Source: Planctomycetota bacterium (lineage in GTDB: Bacteria; Planctomycetota; Phycisphaerae; WQYP01; JAJZKY01). From it: DNA of 5,952 nucleotides. The notes below the pieces were generated by a model. That model was given only the letters and a program-made list of their open reading frames with translations. It ran no database searches and was not told where the DNA came from. A program made the position numbers and the translations under genes. Each line of letters starts with the position of its first letter. Within the stretch, counting starts at the first letter, position 1. Below are positions 5,645-5,952 of this stretch, in pieces. The stretch covers positions 1 to 5,952 of the forward strand of contig JAJZKY010000324.1 of the NCBI GenBank assembly GCA_021803885.1, read 5' to 3'.

Positions 5645-5952
5645 TCATTGAGCTTCTGCGCCCTGATTCTTGCGTGACTGACATTTTGGGCAGATCACCG
5701 TCGACCGCTGCATCACAAGCAGACCGAGGAGAATTTCGCCGCAGCGCCGACATGGCTGACCGGCCTTGCCATAGACGGCCAGTCGCCGGGCGAATGTGCC
5801 TCGATTGGCCTTGACATCGCGATAATCACGCAGCGTGGTGCCCCCATGACGCAAGGACGCATTCAAGACCCGCTTGATACAACGGACCAATTCAGCGCGG
5901 GAGCCAGAGTTCAGGCGGCAAACTTTCTGCAACGGATGAAGCCGTAAGTGGC
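5645..5952 (-). CDS. mutM: Formamidopyrimidine-DNA glycosylase, C-terminal part (partial)
   Basis: The frame enters from the right edge and ends at TGA 5645-5647, giving about 101 residues. It contains SLRHGGTTLRDYRDV, the Fpg segment ahead of the zinc finger, then FARRLAVYG and the C-terminal zinc finger with CRRCG, 16 residues between cysteine pairs, and CPKCQ. The finger loop holds QRST, matching the GRST turn whose arginine contacts DNA in Fpg. Fpg/MutM excises oxidised purines such as 8-oxoguanine and nicks by beta/delta-elimination; the N-terminal catalytic Pro and Glu lie outside the window. A tail of about 10 residues (SRKNQGAEAQ) extends past the finger, slightly longer than in many homologues. 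The HGG, not KGG, before TT is common outside the E. coli type. The gene is co-directional with the NuoL-like gene and separated from it by only 27-39 bases, so they may share a transcript. Confidence 0.93.
   Translation of the reverse strand, partial: HLRLHPLQKVCRLNSGSRAELVRCIKRVLNASLRHGGTTLRDYRDVKANRGTFARRLAVYGKAGQPCRRCGEILLGLLVMQRSTVICPKCQSRKNQGAEAQ

Overview
The window is bacterial DNA, moderately GC-rich by eye, with tightly packed genes. It holds one gene end on the plus strand at the left edge. Everything else lies on the minus strand, in what looks like one co-directional cluster read from right to left. The source organism cannot be fixed. A CBM6-type carbohydrate-binding C-terminus next to an Fpg/MutM gene would suit a polysaccharide-degrading soil or water bacterium (Planctomycetota, Verrucomicrobiota or Acidobacteriota are possible), but this is a guess from protein style only.

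Layout in minus-strand transcription order: (1) the C-terminal third of formamidopyrimidine-DNA glycosylase (5645-5952, cut by the window edge); (2) a 663-665 aa NuoL/HyfB-like multi-span membrane protein (3626-5617); (3) a 528-529 aa NuoM/HyfF-like membrane protein (2029-3618), only 7 bases after its neighbour; (4) an intercistronic hairpin and a poorly understood short ORF region (about 1586-1942), including a 32-codon Cys-rich ORF whose stop overlaps the next start; (5) an intact classical short-chain dehydrogenase (SDR, 907-1668) with a strong ribosome binding site; (6) a short membrane-protein fragment resembling the N-terminus of HycD/HyfC/NuoH (659-841); (7) a broken second SDR (279-662) whose GTG start overlaps the stop of (6). 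Converging on this from the left is the plus-strand CBM6-like gene end (1-158), with a possible terminator at 238-280.

The main biological interest is the NuoL-like/NuoM-like pair. Both proteins are long, open and keep family landmarks. By hand alignment, however, the charged residues that carry protons through NuoL and NuoM are nearly all replaced by uncharged residues. The NuoM-like protein keeps only the TM12 glutamate, plus an arginine in place of the TM7 lysine. No hydrogenase large or small subunit, Fe-S subunit or NADH module is present in the window, and the only hint of the membrane anchor subunit is the short fragment in (6). The pair is therefore either a diverged, non-canonical membrane complex or a remnant of a respiratory or hydrogenase-4-type complex. 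The decayed SDR and the truncated HycD-like piece show that gene erosion has occurred downstream. No RNA gene, CRISPR array or insertion sequence was seen.
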